Positions 44,201 through 51,197 of a stretch of 64,000 nt of DNA are shown here, in pieces (positions within the stretch are counted from its first letter, which is position 1; the number at the start of each line of letters is the position of its first letter). This stretch comes from CAYJNO01 sp964371715 (GTDB taxonomy: Bacteria; Bacillota_I; Bacilli_A; Erysipelotrichales; Erysipelotrichaceae), in assembly GCA_964371715.1 (NCBI GenBank), contig CAYJNO010000005.1, positions 1 through 64,000 of the forward strand, given 5' to 3'. The notes beneath the pieces were generated by a model, which was given only the letters and a program-made list of their open reading frames with translations, did not search any database and had not been told where the DNA came from. Position numbers and translations under genes: made by a program.

Positions 44201-45080
44201 AGAAGTTTCTGCTAGTATCAAAGAAGAAACACCATCAACATCATTTGTCTTTAATGGAGAAAGTTATAATTCAATAATAGTGAATGACACAAGTGTTCTA
44301 AAAGATGATATAGAAAATATTGTTGTGGCTGAAGATGAAGATGGAAATGATGTAATATTAAGTGATATAGCAACAATTTATAATTCAGAAGTATCTTCAT
44401 CAATTTCTCATGATAGCCAATCACGTGTGGTTACTGTTACAATTAGTATTGCAGATGGCTATAATGCATCATTAGTTGGGAGAGATATAGATTTAGCATT
44501 AGAAAACTTTGAAGCTCCAAGTGGATATCTTGTAGAAAGAGAAGGAGAAGATGTTACTATAACAGAAACGATTAATGATTTATTATTAATGGTTGCTTTA
44601 GCTGTTACATTTATTTATTTAATTATGGTTGCACAATTTCAAAATTTAATGTCGCCTTTTATAATTTTATTTACAATTCCTTTAGCCTTTACAGGTGGAT
44701 TATTAGCATTACAAATAACTAATATGCCTTTAGCAATAACAGCTATGGTTGGTTTCTTAGTGCTAGCTGGTGTTGTTGTTAATAATGGGATTGTATTTGT
44801 TGATTATATTAATAATTTAAGATTAGATGGTATGGATAAAAGAGCAGCTATTATTAAAGCTGGTAAAGACCGTATGCGCCCTATTATTATGACAGCACTT
44901 ACTACAATACTAGCGATGTCTACAATGGCACTAGGCATTGGCCAAGGTTCTGAAATGTCACAAGGTATGGCAATTGTTACAATTGGTGGATTAACATATT
45001 CAACTATTCTAACCTTGTTTTTAGTTCCGGTTTTATATGATTTATTTTATCGAAAAGAAATTAAAAATATCGATGTATAG
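41298..45080 (+). CDS. RND-family exporter (HAE1/SwrC type) with a large coiled-coil insertion
   Basis: This 1260-residue protein is about 200 residues longer than usual HAE1 RND exporters. It starts with the typical IKYSVKRPYTVFVGVILALVLG helix. The first outer domain runs to VNVSGSVEDYLEI near 183. A ~250-residue helical, coiled-coil-like stretch (about 198-448, ELVDAQNELNTAKEELETTKNEV) then interrupts the segment that in AcrB reads straight on to ALRAQNVNVPAG; here that part resumes as ILTAQNFNLPAGS at 455. The two membrane halves follow, with GxxxDN-like VGMLVDNSIVVIENIYRLR. No adaptor or outer-membrane partner gene is nearby. Substrate unknown; drug, lipid or peptide export is typical. 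Confidence 0.92.
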   Translation: MIKYSVKRPYTVFVGVILALVLGFVSFLGLKTDLLPTIELPMAIVMTTYPGATPEKVELEVTNLIEDAVATVSDLENITSTSSENVSIVILEFNESVNMDSAMIEVNNQVNAVEGNFDDLVMAPTIIKINPNLLPIQMLSVDVEGMDVKELTTFVEEEILFEFERLGGVATVNVSGSVEDYLEISLNQTKIDEINDDILHAIDSDLYEVKSELVDAQNELNTAKEELETTKNEVYSNLSEVSLLLDSTNAQLQSYISEQTAAQVEVEIAKGAKDLFELKLLVDNTIILINTLPDDTVIVEQLMADPSLSPILGILLEAKMITLDMSVATMRLALPTMSTEFKTQLIGLGVSEDDIDNGDITNTKNRYNEANNALNSANTLVNSTKEAADKIASEYKTLEKSMLEVSEEFAVGSIQIDSGINELESAIDNFEDQREQALKSANIDSLVTQEAISGILTAQNFNLPAGSIKDLEGNTITVKVGDVFDSIEELENLLLLDMGIDGVDPIYLKDVAEVSIKDNSLDSTTKINGNPGIFIDIQKSSTASTTEVSALINAKVVELMETHDGLNITTLMDQGIYINLIIDSVLQNLLYGGVIAFILLLVFLKDVKPTLVIAMSIPLSLLISIVLMYFSNVTLNIISLSGLALGVGMLVDNSIVVIENIYRLRNEGMDKYNAAVKGATQVAGAIFASTLTTVCVFLPIVFVEGMTQELFIDMGLTIAYSLFASLLVALTLVPAMASTVLTSTNEKENKLFNRMVNSYEKLLKLNLKYKFIVIIMSLVLLVVSIYNAFLMPLEMFPQMDSNQMQMTYTDKELNKEEIMNNANIIAENIMEIEGVTTVGYSMGSSISLSPDNNTLNYNIIIDLESGRASDEIAQEILSINSEYSEYLTVSASTMDMSALTGSGITISIKGNDLDELKSISDEIKALVINVEGVSEVVDGYEDSIEELRIDINKNIASEYGLMVAQVYQEVSASIKEETPSTSFVFNGESYNSIIVNDTSVLKDDIENIVVAEDEDGNDVILSDIATIYNSEVSSSISHDSQSRVVTVTISIADGYNASLVGRDIDLALENFEAPSGYLVEREGEDVTITETINDLLLMVALAVTFIYLIMVAQFQNLMSPFIILFTIPLAFTGGLLALQITNMPLAITAMVGFLVLAGVVVNNGIVFVDYINNLRLDGMDKRAAIIKAGKDRMRPIIMTALTTILAMSTMALGIGQGSEMSQGMAIVTIGGLTYSTILTLFLVPVLYDLFYRKEIKNIDV

Positions 45081-45091
45081 ATAACAAATTA

Positions 45092-45126
45092 AAGAGTAGA
45101 GTAATGTGATTGCTCTATTCTTTTTT
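45092..45126 (+). terminator. Terminator after the RND exporter
   Basis: A 13-bp stem with two G-U pairs (AAGAGTAGAGTAA with TTGCTCTATTCTT, loop TGTGA) is followed by Ts. Confidence 0.85.
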
Positions 45127-45190
45127 AGTCTCACAATATGTCCTGTAAATAAAGTTATGAACTGCTATAGTAAAGTAAGAAAGGAGTTAT

Positions 45191-45694
45191 ATGGATCAAA
45201 TAAAAATAGGTTCTTTTATGAAAGAATTAAGAAGTAATAAAAATATTACTCAAGAACAATTTTCAGAAATATTAGGTGTATCAAATAAAACAATATCAAG
45301 ATGGGAAAATGGTAAAAATATGCCTGATATCATATTATTGATAGAAATATCTAACTTCTATGAAGTTGAGATTACAGAGTTGTTAAACGGTGAAAGGAAG
45401 AGTATTGAAATGGATAATAGTCCAAAAGAAATGATAATAAAAGTTGCTGATTACAATAATGAAGAAAATATAAAAGTTATTACAAAACTTAATCGATTCT
45501 CCATTTTTGGAATAGTTTCGTTAATAATTTATTTAAGTATATTATATTTTGAATTAAATGAAGCACCCTTAACAAATTTTATAGAGGGATTATCACTTGG
45601 GTGTACACTTGGTTTATTGTTAGTTAGTGCGATATCGACAAGTAAATATGGCAACAAATTGTATACATTAAAAAGAAGTTTCAAAGATAAATAA
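45191..45694 (+). CDS. XRE-family regulator with C-terminal membrane segments
   Basis: This 167-residue protein has an N-terminal helix-turn-helix (about 8-62: MKELRSNKNITQEQFSEILGVSNKTISRWENGKNMPD) and two hydrophobic helices (about 104-121 and 132-149), so it should sit in the membrane with its DNA-binding part inside. This layout is common in Bacillota, often near transporters. Its target is unknown; the RND exporter gene just upstream is a candidate. The gene has a GGAG Shine-Dalgarno and is separated from the exporter by a terminator. Confidence 0.87.
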   Translation: MDQIKIGSFMKELRSNKNITQEQFSEILGVSNKTISRWENGKNMPDIILLIEISNFYEVEITELLNGERKSIEMDNSPKEMIIKVADYNNEENIKVITKLNRFSIFGIVSLIIYLSILYFELNEAPLTNFIEGLSLGCTLGLLLVSAISTSKYGNKLYTLKRSFKDK

Positions 45695-45745
45695 AAAACA
45701 ATCAGACATTATCAAGTATATTAACTTTAATGTCTGATTGTTTTT
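45694..45745. terminator. Two-way terminator between the XRE and PHP genes
   Basis: An 18-bp perfect stem (45694-45711 with 45728-45745, 16-nt loop) ends in A and T runs, overlapping the stop codons of both converging genes. Confidence 0.93.
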
Positions 45746-46523
45746 AAATAAATGGTGTTTTAATATAATTTAAATTTAAATCTTTTAATTCTTCAAATAC
45801 AATATTTTCAATTTCGCGATTAACTAATTTTTCAGGATTATGTGCATCATATCCAAAGCAAACTTTTACTTGTTCTTCTGCTAAGACTTGCATTACAAAG
45901 TAATTTGGATATTTATAACAAAGACGTCCATTATACATTTCTTTACCATAAACTGTGCCTTTAAGATTTATTTCCATTACAGCATCATGTTCTTTACATA
46001 CTTTAGCTAATTTTCTAATGCTATCTAAATGCTTAGAAGTTAGCTTTGCTTTTGCTAATAAAAAATAATCAATATGGCAAATGTACTTTGTAAGGCCAAG
46101 CTTTACAGCTTGAATTAACTGCTCACACATATAGTCAATATTTTCATCGTTACAGTAAGATTCAGCATAATAGTCTAAAGAATTAAAATCTTTATTATGT
46201 TGTCCGAAAATTAAATAGTCACACTTAGTTGAAATTTGTTTGTAATAATCTATGTGATCATAGAAAAACTCAGTTTCTACCCCTACTAAGACATTGATTT
46301 GATCTTTATATTTTTCTTTTAAAGCATAAGAAATATTTAAGTATTCATCAAAATCTTCTAAAGGCATACGGCAAGTTTCATCTTCCCAGTTTTTAAATGG
46401 TAAATGATCGGATAAGCCAATGGTTTTAAATCCACCCTTAATGGCAGCTAAAATCATATCTTCTTCTGTTCCTACAGCATGTCCACAACGATATGTATGT
46501 GTATGATAATTAAATGATTGCAT
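45744..46523 (-). CDS. PHP-domain phosphatase, histidinol-phosphatase-like
   Basis: This 259-residue protein is a PHP metal-dependent hydrolase. Metal-binding motifs are in the usual order: HTHTYRCGHA (about 7-16), GLSDHLPF, VGVETEFFYDH, FGQHN, CHIDYFLL and a late YDAHNPE. It is similar in size and motifs to histidinol phosphatase HisJ (HisK), the step before histidinol in histidine synthesis. No other his gene is present here, so a different phosphate ester is possible. The ATG at 46523 fits the GAGG Shine-Dalgarno; an in-frame GTG at 46529 lies within it. Confidence 0.82.
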   Translation of the reverse strand: MQSFNYHTHTYRCGHAVGTEEDMILAAIKGGFKTIGLSDHLPFKNWEDETCRMPLEDFDEYLNISYALKEKYKDQINVLVGVETEFFYDHIDYYKQISTKCDYLIFGQHNKDFNSLDYYAESYCNDENIDYMCEQLIQAVKLGLTKYICHIDYFLLAKAKLTSKHLDSIRKLAKVCKEHDAVMEINLKGTVYGKEMYNGRLCYKYPNYFVMQVLAEEQVKVCFGYDAHNPEKLVNREIENIVFEELKDLNLNYIKTPFI

Positions 46524-46532
46524 AAGCACCTC

Positions 46533-48272
46533 TTATATATTTTCTACGAATTGCATATTATATAGTTTAGCATATTGTCCATTTAATGCAATTAATTCTT
46601 GATGATTTCCACTTTCAACAATTCCATCACTTGTTAAAGTAATTATTTTTTTAGCGTTTTTAATAGTCGATAAACGATGAGCAATAACAAAAGTTGTACG
46701 ATTTAATGCTAGTTTCTCTAAAGATTCTGAAACCACTTTTTCACTTTCGTTATCTAAAGCTGATGTTGCCTCATCAAAGATTAAGATTGCTGGATCTTTA
46801 AGGAAGACTCTTGCGATAGATAGTCTTTGTTTTTGACCACCTGATAATCTAACTCCTCGTTGGCCAATATCAGTATTGTAACCATCAGGTAAATTAATAA
46901 TGAAATCATGGGCGTTTGCCTTTTTTGCAGCTTCAATTATTTCTTCATCAGTTGCATTAACTTTACCATATCTAATATTATCTAAGACTGTTCCTGTAAA
47001 TAGATAAACATCTTGTTGTACGATGCCTATTTCACTTCTAAGAGACTTTAAAGCAATATCTTTTATATTAATACCATCAATAGTGATGTTTCCACTACTT
47101 ACTTCATAAAATCTTGGTATAAGTGAACAAATAGTAGTTTTACCAGCACCACTAGTACCAACTAAAGCAATGTATTCACCTGCTTTTACATTTAAGTTAA
47201 TATTTGATAGTACATCCTTTGATAAATCATTATACTTAAATGAAACATCATTAAAACTAACATCACCTTTTACATTCTTTAATTTAATCGCATCTTTTTT
47301 ATCTTGAATATCTGGATTAATTTCGATAATATCCATAAAGCGATCAAAACCTGTTATTCCTTGTTGGAACTGTTCTGTAAAGTTTATTAACTTTTTAATT
47401 GGATCAGTAAAATTATTAATATAAAGTAAAAATGTTAATAAATCCCCTACTACGATACCTTTTTCTCCAATTAAGAATGAACCAAAGACAACAACAATTA
47501 CAGTAATCATTGTAATGAATGTTGATAATCCTGAATGAAATTGAGCCATAGCATAATAACTTATACGCTTACTATCAACAAAGTTTGAGTTTTCCTTTGA
47601 GAATTTTTCGATTTCGCTATTTTCATTAGCAAATGACTTTACAACTCTAATCCCTGATAAGTTATCTTCAACACGTGCATTGATTTCTCCTATGCGAACT
47701 TTGTTTAATCTGAATGCATCTTTCATTTTTTTATTACAAAAATAAGAAAATACAGCCATTGGAATAATTAAAGAAAATGTAATTAAAGTAAGAACTGGAT
47801 TAATACCTAATAGGATTATAAAGGCTCCAGTAAATTTAATTGTCGATATTACAATATCTTCTGGTCCGTGGTGATAAAGTTCGGCTAAAGTATTTAAGTC
47901 ATTAGTTAATCGAGACATTAAAATACCTGTTTTTTGATTATCATAGAAGCTAAATGATAATTTTTGATAATGATTAAATAAATCAGCACGCATGTCTCTT
48001 TCCATATAAACCCCCATTAAATGTCCTTTATAATTGATAAAGAAATTACATGCTAATTCTACTAAGGCTAATACAACCATTAATAAACCTATCTGTAAGA
48101 TAGGCGTTAAATTAAAGTTATCGACTACAAGTAAATTATTGGTGATATGTCTAATTAATAGTGGTGAAACTAATGAAATAGCAGCAACAATCATTGCACA
48201 AAACATATCTAAGAAAAACAATTTTTTATAAGGTTTATAATAAGATAAAAACCTTTTCATTCTTAATGACAT
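46533..48272 (-). CDS. ABC exporter (fused membrane and ATPase domains)
   Basis: This 579-residue half-transporter should work as a dimer. The membrane domain with six helices covers about 15-305. The ATPase domain (about 335-575) has Walker A GTSGAGKTT, signature RLSGGQKQR, Walker B ILIFDEATSALD and the His switch AHRLSTIKNA. It resembles the MsbA/LmrA/BmrA group of lipid or drug exporters. The start at 48272 follows GAGGG; an upstream in-frame start would lack a Shine-Dalgarno. The PHP gene follows closely. Substrate unknown. A TGAAA-N4-TTTCA palindrome lies about 70-90 bp upstream. Confidence 0.92.
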   Translation of the reverse strand: MSLRMKRFLSYYKPYKKLFFLDMFCAMIVAAISLVSPLLIRHITNNLLVVDNFNLTPILQIGLLMVVLALVELACNFFINYKGHLMGVYMERDMRADLFNHYQKLSFSFYDNQKTGILMSRLTNDLNTLAELYHHGPEDIVISTIKFTGAFIILLGINPVLTLITFSLIIPMAVFSYFCNKKMKDAFRLNKVRIGEINARVEDNLSGIRVVKSFANENSEIEKFSKENSNFVDSKRISYYAMAQFHSGLSTFITMITVIVVVFGSFLIGEKGIVVGDLLTFLLYINNFTDPIKKLINFTEQFQQGITGFDRFMDIIEINPDIQDKKDAIKLKNVKGDVSFNDVSFKYNDLSKDVLSNINLNVKAGEYIALVGTSGAGKTTICSLIPRFYEVSSGNITIDGINIKDIALKSLRSEIGIVQQDVYLFTGTVLDNIRYGKVNATDEEIIEAAKKANAHDFIINLPDGYNTDIGQRGVRLSGGQKQRLSIARVFLKDPAILIFDEATSALDNESEKVVSESLEKLALNRTTFVIAHRLSTIKNAKKIITLTSDGIVESGNHQELIALNGQYAKLYNMQFVENI

Positions 48273-48339
48273 AAATATACCCTCACAATCATGAGAATAT
48301 TTTACTTGAATAATATTTAAATAGCAAATAAACAACACA

Positions 48340-48363
48340 ATTTATGAAACAATTTTCATAAAT
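48340..48363. promoter_or_regulatory. Palindrome upstream of the ABC exporter and T-box operon
   Basis: ATTTATGAAA and TTTCATAAAT are perfect inverted copies 4 nt apart. The core TGAAA-N4-TTTCA also occurs before gdhA (56764-56787). It is a possible operator; the binding protein is unknown. Confidence 0.4.
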
Positions 48364-48394
48364 GTAATAAATTTCAAAAAAATGTAAAAATATA

Positions 48395-48423
48395 TTGACA
48401 GTAGTAATAATTTGAATTATACT
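48395..48423 (+). promoter_or_regulatory. Promoter of the T-box/amino-acid transporter operon
   Basis: A perfect -35 TTGACA (48395-48400), a 17-nt spacer and TATACT (48418-48423). Transcription should start near 48430, right where the first T-box leader begins. Confidence 0.88.
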
Positions 48424-48429
48424 AAGTTT

Positions 48430-48666
48430 ACATTCAAAGATTAAGAGAGTAATTTAAGAAATTCTTAAGCGAGCAAGGGATTGGTGAAAGCCTTGTAGAT
48501 ATGGATTAAATGAACCGCACTTAGGAGAAGCTATTTTGAAACAAAGTAGAAATAGACGTTAACCAACGTTATGGTAGAGGGGTAATTAAACATTGATTTA
48601 ATTATAACTAGAGTGGTACCGCGATATTTACGTCGTCTCTGGAATACAGAGATGGCGTTTTTTATT
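48430..48666 (+). promoter_or_regulatory. T-box leader 1, specifier probably CGC (Arg)
   Basis: Canonical T-box parts are seen in order: stem I with the loop-E pair AGTA (5') and GAA (3'), the distal GCGAGCAAGGGATTGGTGAAAGCC, and the T-box sequence AGAGTGGTACCGCG ending at 48623. A terminator (CGTCGTCTCTG with CAGAGATGGCG, then Ts) ends near 48666. The 3' side of the specifier loop reads CCGCA between GAA and the lower stem UUAAG/CUUAG. A specifier is normally followed by a purine, which picks CGC, arginine. Uncharged tRNA would favour read-through to the transporter genes. Confidence 0.93.
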
Positions 48667-48689
48667 TGGTGTCATCAAATATAAATCAG

Positions 48690-48917
48690 TGACTAAAAGA
48701 GTAGTTAATTTAAACTAATAGCGATTAAGGGAAGGTGGAAGCCTTAAAGAAATTAAATTAATGAACCGCATTTAGATAGATGCTATTTTGAAAATAAGTA
48801 GGAATAGTCGTAAGTCCAACGTTATGGAAGAGTGATAGTTAAACTATAGATTTAGCTATAACTAGGGTGGTACCGCGATTAAACTCGTCTCTAGATATTA
48901 GAAGACGAGTTTTTTAT
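48690..48917 (+). promoter_or_regulatory. T-box leader 2, specifier probably CGC (Arg)
   Basis: A second full T-box follows the first. It has AGTA/GAA loop E, GCGATTAAGGGAAGGTGGAAGCC-like apical parts, the T-box sequence AGGGTGGTACCGCG ending at 48877, and a terminator AACTCGTCT/AGACGAGTT plus Ts ending near 48917. The specifier loop is again CCGCA, but the helix below is CUAAA/UUUAG. This differs from leader 1 by compensating changes, which places the codon inside CCGCA. The two leaders are close in sequence and probably arose by duplication. Confidence 0.93.
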
Positions 48918-48940
48918 TTTAAAAAAGAGGAGAAAAGAAT

Positions 48941-49762
48941 ATGAAAAAATTAACTTTATTAGTAGCAGCAATGACATTATTAGTAGGATGTCAATCAAAC
49001 ACATACGATAATACATTAGATAAAGTATTAGAAGAAGGAAAATTAGTCGTATCTACTTCACCAGATTTTCCACCAATGGAATTTTTAGATCAGGATGGTA
49101 ATGTTGTGGGAGCTGATATGTATTTAGCACAACATATTGCTGATGAATTAGGTGTAGAATTAGAGATTAAACCAATGGAATTTTCGATGGCAATTACTGC
49201 AGTTGATACAGGGAGTGCAGATCTTGTAATTTCAGGACTTGGTTATACTCCAGAAAGAGCTGAAAACTTAGAGTTATCAAATAATTATAATGGTGATGGA
49301 GAAACATCATGTCATACATTGATTGTTAAAAGTGGGGATGAGGTTAACTTTAGTTCACTAGAAGACTTTAGTGGTAAATCAATTGGAGCACAGGCTAACT
49401 CATTACAAGAAATGTATGTTAAAGATCAAATTGAAGGTGCTAATATAGAAACATTTACGACAATAGATGTTGGTGTATTATCATTAATTTCTGGTAAATA
49501 TGATGCAGTTGCAATTACATGTGATGGGGCAAATGGTTATGCAAATGCTGATGAAAATATTGCGAAAACTAATGTTGAATTCGTTATGACTGCTGAGAAT
49601 AGTTATGATGGTTATGTTATGGGGACAAAAAAAGGTGAAACTGAATTTATGGAAGAAGTTAATGCAATATTAGCCGAACTTGAAGGTACTGGTAAGTTTG
49701 AAGAGTGGGATGAACAAGCAAAAGCATTGGCATTAGAATTAGGAATAGACTTAGGAGAATAG
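48941..49762 (+). CDS. Amino-acid ABC transporter substrate-binding lipoprotein
   Basis: This 273-residue protein is a family-3 periplasmic-type binding protein, anchored by lipid at Cys17 (lipobox LVGC, 14-17). It shows the family start GKLVVSTSPDFPPMEFLDQDGNVVGADMYLAQHIADELGVEL and GSADLVISGLGYTPERAENLELS. It would bind a polar amino acid outside the membrane. Given the T-box specifiers, arginine (or another basic amino acid) is the likely ligand. It is the first gene after the tandem T-boxes, with a GAGGAGA Shine-Dalgarno. Confidence 0.92.
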   Translation: MKKLTLLVAAMTLLVGCQSNTYDNTLDKVLEEGKLVVSTSPDFPPMEFLDQDGNVVGADMYLAQHIADELGVELEIKPMEFSMAITAVDTGSADLVISGLGYTPERAENLELSNNYNGDGETSCHTLIVKSGDEVNFSSLEDFSGKSIGAQANSLQEMYVKDQIEGANIETFTTIDVGVLSLISGKYDAVAITCDGANGYANADENIAKTNVEFVMTAENSYDGYVMGTKKGETEFMEEVNAILAELEGTGKFEEWDEQAKALALELGIDLGE

Positions 49763-49763
49763 A

Positions 49764-50459
49764 ATGAATAGAAACATTGTTAATTTTAATTTAGGTGGTC
49801 CCGATATCTTTACTGTATTTGTTGAGAATTGGGAAATATTCTTAGAAGGGTTATTACTGACACTTGGTTTATCTTTTACAGCAGTAGTGCTTGGGACATT
49901 ACTAGGAGCTATATTAGCAGTTCTACAATATTTTGATAATAAATTTATTAATATCTTAATTAAAGGATATGTAAATATTATTAGAGGTACACCATTGCTA
50001 GTGCAACTTTACATCTTTTATTTATTCTTACCTATGGCGTTTCCCGTTTTAAATAATATACCTGTTGAGTTATTGATAATTGCTGCTCTTGTAATAAATA
50101 GTAGTGCCTATGTATCAGAGATTATAAGAGGTGGAATCAATGCTGTTGATAAAGGGCAAATGGAAGCAGCTAGATCACTTGGGATGAGCAAAAAGAACTG
50201 TATGGTAAAAATTATATTGCCACAAGCAATAAAAAATATTCTTCCTGCCTTAGGAAATGAATATGTAGTAATGGTTAAAGAATCATCTATTGCATCAGCA
50301 TTATCGGTTGGAGAATTAATGTACACTAGAACAGTACTTGGAAATCAGTATCTATTCTGGCAACCATTATTCATTATCGCAGCAATATACTTGTTGGTTA
50401 CGACTGTATTAAGTAAGGGAGTAACTATGATGGAAAGAAGGTTAAGTGTAAGTGACTAA
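49764..50459 (+). CDS. Amino-acid ABC transporter permease
   Basis: This 231-residue membrane protein is a HisM/GlnP-type permease with about five helices. The cytoplasmic coupling loop motif, ending GMSKKNCMVKIILPQAIKNILPALGNE, is near 142-170, and the entry VNIIRGTPLLVQLYIFYL is typical. It forms the channel, probably as a homodimer. It starts 1 nt after the binding-protein gene and overlaps the ATPase gene by 8 nt. Confidence 0.93.
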   Translation: MNRNIVNFNLGGPDIFTVFVENWEIFLEGLLLTLGLSFTAVVLGTLLGAILAVLQYFDNKFINILIKGYVNIIRGTPLLVQLYIFYLFLPMAFPVLNNIPVELLIIAALVINSSAYVSEIIRGGINAVDKGQMEAARSLGMSKKNCMVKIILPQAIKNILPALGNEYVVMVKESSIASALSVGELMYTRTVLGNQYLFWQPLFIIAAIYLLVTTVLSKGVTMMERRLSVSD

Positions 50460-51186
50460 AACAATAATAAAAGTAAATGACTTATGTAAAAGTTTTAATA
50501 AATTAGAAGTATTAAAAGGTATAAACTATGAAGTAAAAAAAGGTGAAGTAATAAGTATTATTGGACCTAGTGGCAGTGGAAAATCTACATTCTTAAGATG
50601 TTTAAACCTACTTGAAGAACCAACAAGTGGAACAGTATATTTTAATGATAAATTATTAGAAAAAAATCATGAAAAATTAGATCAACATCGTCAGAAGATA
50701 GGAATGGTGTTTCAACACTTTAATGTTTTCCCTCACTTAACAGTATTAGAAAATATAACAATCACACCAATATTAGAAAAGAAAATAAGTAAGCAGCAAG
50801 CAGAAGAAAAAGCTGTTAAATTATTAGAAATGGTTGGTTTAAGTGAAAAGATAAATGAATATCCGCGTAAATTATCGGGTGGACAAAAACAGCGTTTAGC
50901 AATAATTAGAGCACTAGCAATGGAGCCTGAGGTAATGCTTTTTGATGAACCTACAAGTGCATTAGATCCAGAAATGGTTAAAGATGTACTAGAAGTAATA
51001 AAAAAATTAGCTGATGAAGGAATGACGTGTGTGATTGTAACTCATGAAATGGGGTTTGCGAAAACAGTAAGTGATAAAGTTATATTTATGGATGAAGGAC
51101 TAATCATGGAAGAAGGTAGCCCAAAAGAGGTATTTGAAAACACACAAAATGAAAGAACTAAAGCATTTTTAAGTAAAGTATTATAA
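50452..51186 (+). CDS. Amino-acid ABC transporter ATPase
   Basis: This 244-residue ATPase drives the transporter. Walker A is GPSGSGKST near 37-45, Q-loop MVFQHFNVFPH, signature KLSGGQKQR, Walker B VMLFDEPTSALDPEMV and His switch VTHEMGFA. It starts at a GTG that overlaps the permease end, with AAGG-like bases upstream. The family is that of GlnQ/HisP/ArtP-like importers. Confidence 0.95.
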   Translation: MTKTIIKVNDLCKSFNKLEVLKGINYEVKKGEVISIIGPSGSGKSTFLRCLNLLEEPTSGTVYFNDKLLEKNHEKLDQHRQKIGMVFQHFNVFPHLTVLENITITPILEKKISKQQAEEKAVKLLEMVGLSEKINEYPRKLSGGQKQRLAIIRALAMEPEVMLFDEPTSALDPEMVKDVLEVIKKLADEGMTCVIVTHEMGFAKTVSDKVIFMDEGLIMEEGSPKEVFENTQNERTKAFLSKVL

Positions 51187-51197
51187 GGAGAAATTTG

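Noticed and set aside
45744..46523. Calling this gene hisK as part of histidine synthesis.
   Set aside because: No other histidine genes are in the window, and PHP proteins have varied substrates.
48430..48917. Histidine as T-box specifier (CAC in leader 1, CAT in leader 2).
   Set aside because: Those bases overlap the lower stem, which changes in a compensating way; the shared loop is CCGCA, so CGC fits better.
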